From an uncultured Streptomyces sp. (lineage in GTDB: Bacteria; Actinomycetota; Actinomycetes; Streptomycetales; Streptomycetaceae), in the NCBI RefSeq assembly GCF_947488945.1, contig NZ_CANLBS010000010.1, positions 124,001 to 188,000 on the forward strand: a DNA stretch of 64,000 bases, given 5' to 3'. Shown piece after piece: positions 61,030-64,000 of this stretch (positions are counted from its first letter, which is position 1; each line of letters opens with the position of its first letter). The position numbers and the translations under genes were made by a program. Under the pieces are notes generated by a model. The model was not told where the DNA came from. It was given only the letters and a program-made list of their open reading frames with translations, and ran no database searches.

Positions 61030-61272
61030 TCAGGCGCGGTCGAAATCGCCCCCGCGGGCGTTGACCACGAACGCGCGCCACTCGGCGGGGTTGAAGATCA
61101 GCGACGGGCTGCCGGGTCTGCCCGCGTTGCGCATGGCGATGCATCCCTCGACGAAGGCGATCTGGACGTCGCCCGCTCCCCGCGTGCCGGATCTCCAGTC
61201 GGCGCCGCTCAGGTCGAGATCAGGCTTCTCCCATCCCGCGAAGGGATTCCGGATGGCCGTGCGTTCCGCCAC
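61030..61272 (-). CDS. DUF397 domain protein
   Basis: This 80-residue protein has the DUF397 pattern DLSGADWRSGTRGAGDVQIA followed by GCIAMRNAGRPGSPSLIFNP and AEWRAFVVNARGGDFD. In Streptomyces these small proteins usually sit next to a helix-turn-helix XRE regulator and act with it, as in BldB-related or WhiJ-type systems. Here no XRE gene adjoins it. GTG 61272 follows GGGAGGAG. Confidence 0.9.
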   Translation of the reverse strand: MAERTAIRNPFAGWEKPDLDLSGADWRSGTRGAGDVQIAFVEGCIAMRNAGRPGSPSLIFNPAEWRAFVVNARGGDFDRA

Positions 61273-61468
61273 GACTGCTCCTCCCGCTCGTCGTCCCCTT
61301 CCAGGGTAGCCACCGGCCGCCGCGCGGGACAGGGTGCGTAAGGCGGACCGTGCCGACGCGGACCATCCATCGTGCCGCGCCCCTTGCCAGGCACCCCGGA
61401 CTCCTGAATTACTGCTTCCGGGAACGGCAACCGAATGATCGGTCGGCCCCGGTGGGAGGAGTGCGCGC

Positions 61469-62758
61469 ATGACGGCCCTGCTGGACGACGCGGAGCGGCT
61501 CGGACGCGACGCGCTGGAGGAACTGCAGCTCGAACGGCTCCAAGCCACGCTGCGGCACGCGTACGGGAACGTCGCGCACCACCGCGCGGCCTTCGACGCC
61601 GCGGGGGTGCGGCCGGAGGACTGCCGGAGCCTCGCCGACCTCGCCCGCTTCCCGTTCACGGTGAAGGACGACCTGCGGGCCGCCTACCCCTTCGGCATGT
61701 TCGCCGTCGACCGGTCGGAGATCCGCCGGCTCCACGCCTCCAGCGGCACCACCGGCACGCCGACCGTGGTCGGCTACACCGGGCGGGACCTGGAGACCTG
61801 GGCCGACGTCGTGGCCCGGTCGATCCGCGCCGCGGGCGGCCGTCCCGGCCAGACGATCCATGTCGCCTACGGGTACGGTCTGTTCACCGGCGGACTCGGC
61901 GCGCACTACGGGGCGGAGCGCCTGGGCTGCACGGTCGTCCCCGCGTCCGGCGGCATGACCGCGCGCCAGGTACGGCTGATCCAGGACTTCCGGCCGGAGA
62001 TCATCATGATCACCCCGTCGTACATGCTGACCCTGCTCGACGAGTTCGAGCGCCAGGGCGTCGATCCGCGCGGTACGTCGCTGCGGACCGGGATCTTCGG
62101 GGCGGAGCCGTGGACCGAGGAGATGCGCCGGGAGATCGAGGAACGGTTCGCGATCGACGCGGTGGACATCTACGGGCTGTCGGAGGTGATGGGTCCGGGG
62201 GTGGCGCAGGAGTGCGTGGAGACCAAGGACGGGCTGCACGTCTGGGAGGACCACTTCTATCCGGAGGTCGTGGATCCACTGACCGGAGAGGTGCTGCCGG
62301 ACGGCGAGGAGGGGGAGCTGGTCTTCACCTCGCTCACCAAGGAGGCCATGCCGGTGATCCGCTACCGCACCCGCGACCTGACGCGGCTGCTGCCGGGCAC
62401 GGCGCGGGCGTTCCGCCGGATGGAGAAGGTGACGGGCCGCAGCGACGACCTGGTGATCGTGCGCGGGGTCAACGTCTTCCCGACCCAGATCGAGGAGATC
62501 GCCCTGCGGACGCCCGGGGTCGCCCCGCACTTCCAGTTGCGCCTCACCCGCCGGGGCCGGCTGGACGTGCTGACCGTACGGGCGGAGGCCCGGCCGGGCC
62601 TGGACGCGGAGGGCCGGCGCCGGGCGGCCGCGGTCCTCGCGGCCGGGGTCAAGGACGGAGTGGGGGTGTCCGCCGAGGTGGAGATCGTGGACCCGGAGTC
62701 CCTGGAGCGGTCCGTCGGGAAGATCCGGCGGATCGTGGATCTGCGGGGCGAGGTATGA
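61469..62758 (+). CDS. paaK: Phenylacetate-CoA ligase
   Basis: The 429-residue enzyme makes phenylacetyl-CoA from phenylacetate, ATP and CoA, the first step of aerobic phenylacetate breakdown. It has the AMP-binding motif LHASSGTTGTPTVVGYT (about 92), YGLSEVMGPGVAQEC (about 235) and TGRSDDLVIVRGVNVFPTQIE (about 325), all typical of PaaK. GGGAGG precedes ATG 61469. No other paa genes are adjacent, so the substrate could also be another aryl acid. Confidence 0.92.
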   Translation: MTALLDDAERLGRDALEELQLERLQATLRHAYGNVAHHRAAFDAAGVRPEDCRSLADLARFPFTVKDDLRAAYPFGMFAVDRSEIRRLHASSGTTGTPTVVGYTGRDLETWADVVARSIRAAGGRPGQTIHVAYGYGLFTGGLGAHYGAERLGCTVVPASGGMTARQVRLIQDFRPEIIMITPSYMLTLLDEFERQGVDPRGTSLRTGIFGAEPWTEEMRREIEERFAIDAVDIYGLSEVMGPGVAQECVETKDGLHVWEDHFYPEVVDPLTGEVLPDGEEGELVFTSLTKEAMPVIRYRTRDLTRLLPGTARAFRRMEKVTGRSDDLVIVRGVNVFPTQIEEIALRTPGVAPHFQLRLTRRGRLDVLTVRAEARPGLDAEGRRRAAAVLAAGVKDGVGVSAEVEIVDPESLERSVGKIRRIVDLRGEV

Positions 62759-62914
62759 CGGAGGGCGGCAAGGCGCTCGCGGGGGGCGGAATGTGACCAC
62801 CCGGCCGGGGCCGGTCCTTGAACCGCCACCGGTGACGACGGCGGCTCGTCCGGGCCCCGCGAGCCCGGTTCCGGCGGGGCCCGGCGGGCGCCTCCGACAC
62901 CCCGGCAGGAGCGT

Positions 62915-64000
62915 TCAGGCGTACCGGGCCCGCAGTTCACGCTTGAGGATCTTGCCGCTGGCGTTGCGCGGGATGTCGTCCACGAAGAGCACCCGCTTCG
63001 GAGCCTTGAAGTGCGGGAGGCGGGCGCGGGCGTGGGCGACGAGGTCCGCCTCGGTGGCGTCGGCGGCCTCGGGGCGCAGGACGACGACGGCGGTGACGGC
63101 CTCGATCCAGCGGTCGTCGGGCAGGCCGACCACCGCGGTCTCCGCGACGGCCGGGTGGGTGTAGAGCACGTCCTCCACCTGACGGGAGGCGACGAGGACA
63201 CCGCCGGAGTTGATGACGTCCTTCACCCGGTCCACAACCGTGAAGTACCCCTCGGCGTCCCGGACCGCGAGGTCGCCGGAGTGGAACCAGCCGTCGCGGA
63301 ACGCCTCCGCCGTCTCTTCGGGCTTGTCCCAGTACCCCTGGCACAACTGCGGTGAGCGGTAGACGACTTCACCGGCGGTGCCGTCGGGCACCTCTTCGCC
63401 GTTCTCGTCGACGACGCGCGCCTCCACGAAGAGGACGGGGCGTCCGCACGAGTCCATCCGGCCCTCGTGCTCGTCGGGACCGAGGACCAGGGCGAGCGGT
63501 CCGATCTCGCTCTGGCCGAAACAGTTGTGGAAGGCGAGGGCGGGGAGGCGTGCCCGGAGGCGTTCCAGGACGGGCACGGGCATGATCGACGCGCCGTAGA
63601 ACGCCTTGCGCAGCCCGCCGAGGTCGCGGTCGGGGAACTCGGGGTGGTTGGCGAGACCGATCCAGACGGTCGGCGGGGCGAAGAGACTGTCGGCGAGGCC
63701 GGCCTCCACCAGGTCGAAGATCCGTCCGGCGTCGGGGGCGTCCAGGATGGTGTTCTCCGCGCCGACCGCCAGGTAGGGCAGCAGGAAGACGTGCATCTGC
63801 GCGGAGTGGTAGAGCGGCAGCGCGTGCACGGGCTTGTCGGACCCGTCCAGACCGAGGGCGGTGAGGGCGCTGACGTACTCGTGGACGAGCGCGCCGTGGG
63901 TCATCATCGCGCCCTTGGGGCGGGCGGTGGTGCCGGAGGTGTACAGCAACTGGACCAGGTCGTCGGCGGTCGGGGCGCGCTCCGGCGAGAAGGGCCGGAC
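62915..64000 (-). CDS. Fatty-acyl-CoA ligase (ANL superfamily), 5' end beyond the window
   Basis: The visible 361 residues are the C-terminal two-thirds of an acyl-CoA synthetase. They include QLLYTSGTTARPKGAMMTH (AMP-binding P-loop), HNCFGQSEIGPLAL, GWFHSGDLAVRDAEGYFTVV and the final RNASGKILKRELRARY with the catalytic Lys. It activates a carboxylic acid to its CoA ester. It is convergent with paaK. The start lies outside, to the right. Confidence 0.93.
   Translation of the reverse strand, partial: VRPFSPERAPTADDLVQLLYTSGTTARPKGAMMTHGALVHEYVSALTALGLDGSDKPVHALPLYHSAQMHVFLLPYLAVGAENTILDAPDAGRIFDLVEAGLADSLFAPPTVWIGLANHPEFPDRDLGGLRKAFYGASIMPVPVLERLRARLPALAFHNCFGQSEIGPLALVLGPDEHEGRMDSCGRPVLFVEARVVDENGEEVPDGTAGEVVYRSPQLCQGYWDKPEETAEAFRDGWFHSGDLAVRDAEGYFTVVDRVKDVINSGGVLVASRQVEDVLYTHPAVAETAVVGLPDDRWIEAVTAVVVLRPEAADATEADLVAHARARLPHFKAPKRVLFVDDIPRNASGKILKRELRARYA

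Noticed and set aside
1..64000. CRISPR arrays, tRNA genes, insertion sequences or phage genes
   Set aside because: No spaced identical repeats of 24-37 bases, no tRNA-like cloverleaf and no transposase or integrase sequence were seen by eye. All short tandem repeats found are coding or local duplications.

Overview
The window is high-GC actinobacterial DNA and almost certainly a Streptomyces chromosome. Coding regions use G/C at nearly every third codon position. The gene set is also typical: a geosmin synthase, an NsdA-like antibiotic repressor, a butyrolactone-receptor-type TetR protein, a CebR operator in front of a cellulase, an orphan DUF397 protein, DUF6296, and NsrR with a flavohaemoglobin. 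No tRNA, rRNA, CRISPR array, integrase or insertion sequence was found. The window cuts a gene at each end: an NRPS on the left and an acyl-CoA ligase on the right, both on the minus strand.

Left part (1-9.8 kb): a non-ribosomal peptide synthetase (C-A-T-C-A..., open at the left edge) lies downstream of its mbtH gene. A 3-residue repeat (Glu-Leu-Thr) is expanded inside its second condensation domain. A transketolase follows. Next come two facing small genes of unknown function; one encodes a protein of eight 9-residue Ser/Gly repeats with a C-terminal membrane anchor.

10-18.3 kb: an XRE/MmyB-type regulator divergent from a zinc alcohol dehydrogenase; the nsrR-hmp nitric-oxide defence pair; an RNA 2',3'-cyclic phosphodiesterase; a gene remnant; a secreted GH16 glucanase with a ricin-type lectin domain; a TOPRIM protein; and a GlsB/YeaQ stress membrane protein behind a sigma-B-like promoter.

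18.4-36.5 kb: a large FAD oxidoreductase, a WYL regulator divergent from a DinB protein, a CASTOR/POLLUX-like channel, an APC permease, a tetR-smr-smr drug-efflux operon with a palindromic operator, a SUMF1-type protein whose 3' end has been copied as 22-bp tandem repeats, an F420-type luciferase-like oxidoreductase, an SDR facing a butyrolactone-receptor-like TetR gene, a quinone oxidoreductase, an AfsR/LuxR-like NTPase without a DNA-binding domain, a PepSY lipoprotein and small Streptomyces-type genes.

36.6-41.9 kb: a second XRE/MmyB-SDR divergent pair and two more DinB proteins surround a secreted TNT-domain (NAD+ glycohydrolase toxin type) protein. That gene is followed 5 bp later by a small unrecognised gene that may encode its immunity protein.

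42.1-48.3 kb: a cellulose-degradation locus. A GH48 exocellulase and a GH6 cellobiohydrolase, both with CBM2 domains, are transcribed divergently from a 1.3-kb gene-free region. A perfect CebR box lies just upstream of GH48. The two enzymes should attack cellulose chains from opposite ends.

48.3-64 kb: VanZ, TPR and YoaK-like genes, a cysteine-free ribosomal protein L33, a PAS-PP2C phosphatase, NsdA-like regulator, an APH-fold kinase, a secreted amidase, geosmin synthase, small conserved genes, phenylacetate-CoA ligase and the truncated acyl-CoA ligase. Strong hairpins separate most convergent units.
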